The notes beneath the pieces were generated by a model. It did no database searches and was not told the origin of the DNA. It saw only the letters and a program-made list of their open reading frames with translations. From positions 2,152,501 to 2,216,500 of the forward strand of contig NC_012691.1 in NCBI RefSeq assembly GCF_000023065.1: 64,000 nucleotides of DNA, in the 5' to 3' direction. The DNA is from Tolumonas auensis DSM 9187 (GTDB lineage: Bacteria > Pseudomonadota > Gammaproteobacteria > Enterobacterales > Aeromonadaceae). Positions 63,311 through 64,000 of this stretch are shown in pieces. Within the stretch, counting starts at the first letter, position 1. The number at the start of each line of letters is the position of its first letter. Made by a program: the position numbers and the translations under genes.

Positions 63311-63339
63311 GGTTTAACTCCCAGGAAAGTGGATTGAGA

Positions 63340-63678
63340 TTACAGAGACTGAATCGTGCCTTTTGGCAGAACAGCGGTGATGTAATCTTTCTTAATAGTG
63401 ATGCTGGTCTGATCGTTCAGCGCCAGCACGATATAATCACTATCAGCACTGATTTTGGCGATCTTGCCAACCAGACCACCAGAGGTCAGAACTTCATCAC
63501 CTTTACCCAGCGAGCTCATCAGGTTTTTCTGTTCTTTCGCACGTTTGGACTGAGGACGGAAAATAAAGAAATAGAAAAACAGCAGAAAAATACCAACAAT
63601 CGCGATCTGCTCAATACCGCCGGTCACAGAAGATGCTGCACCGCCGTCAGCTGCATAGGCTTTAGCCAAAAGACTCAT
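63340..63678 (-). CDS. yajC: Sec translocase accessory protein YajC
   Basis: 112-residue single-span membrane protein (about residues 25-43), associated with SecDF. The cytoplasmic part has SSLGKGDEVLTSGGLVGKIAKI. It follows tgt by 32 bases. Confidence 0.95.
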   Translation of the reverse strand: MSLLAKAYAADGGAASSVTGGIEQIAIVGIFLLFFYFFIFRPQSKRAKEQKNLMSSLGKGDEVLTSGGLVGKIAKISADSDYIVLALNDQTSITIKKDYITAVLPKGTIQSL

Positions 63679-63710
63679 ATTACTTCCTCGTTATTAATTT
63701 AAATCGTACA

Positions 63711-64000
<290 letters not shown>

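Overview
The window is chromosomal DNA of a facultatively anaerobic gammaproteobacterium. The isc cluster, tgt-yajC-secD-secF, nlpI, ubiT/ubiU/ubiV, pepB, ndk, rlmI and the short cobT-cobC-cobO salvage set all look enterobacteria/Aeromonadales-like. A Tolumonas- or Aeromonas-related host is my best guess from gene content and protein resemblance; no 16S or other decisive marker is present. No rRNA, tRNA, CRISPR array, transposase or prophage gene was seen.

Layout. (1) 1-10,300, minus strand, visibly AT-rich: an allose/allulose locus in two blocks. The upstream block is rpiB, a second hexulose-6-phosphate 3-epimerase, a DUF4867-like cupin and a PTS EIICB, closed by a strong terminator. The downstream block is a classical rpiR-alsB-alsA-alsC-alsE-alsK operon in the Escherichia coli order. 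Together they give two uptake routes: ABC transporter plus kinase, and PTS. Both feed allose-6-P to allulose-6-P to fructose-6-P. (2) About 10,300-10,790: non-coding, with a 22-base perfect palindrome near where base composition changes. (3) 10,795-14,267: an hpxZ-like gene divergent from a polar amino-acid-type ABC transporter with a candidate sigma-54 promoter. (4) 14,358-18,287: copper detoxification (multicopper oxidase and CopA-type ATPase). (5) 18,405-25,694: three LysR regulators interspersed with small redox and export genes (DUF1330, flavodoxin-fold quinone reductase, aldo/keto reductase, carboxymuconolactone-decarboxylase-like protein, MFS pump). (6) 25,910-31,131: a GltD-like NAD(P)/FAD/Fe-S protein translationally coupled to a full-length pyruvate:ferredoxin oxidoreductase. 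(7) 31,223-37,039: a periplasmic DsrE-like protein, a Cache-PAS-GGDEF-hemerythrin diguanylate cyclase, and a DUF2934/DUF6781-like protein coupled to a UbiB-family kinase.

(8) 37,080-40,250: a YghZ-type aldo/keto reductase divergent from an HxlR regulator and a FabF paralogue. (9) 40,388-44,687: rlmI, the cobalamin tail-salvage genes and a YcbL-like hydrolase. (10) 44,726-47,149: a LysR regulator divergent from a GH4 glycosidase carrying a CHE motif. (11) 47,213-56,917: mlaA, ndk, pepB, the isc operon (iscR-S-U-A, hscB-hscA-fdx, without iscX), trmJ and ubiT. (12) 57,095-64,000: ubiU-ubiV, nlpI, a rhodanese, and secF-secD-yajC with the 3' part of tgt.

Physiology implied: fermentative or microaerobic life (PFOR, O2-independent ubiquinone synthesis, O2-sensing hemerythrin-DGC), with an acquired rare-sugar island. 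The most unusual items are the two-route allose locus with its shared motif, the NAD(P)-linked PFOR pair, the DUF2934/UbiB pair, the hemerythrin-GGDEF sensor, and an intrinsic terminator that splits the isc operon.
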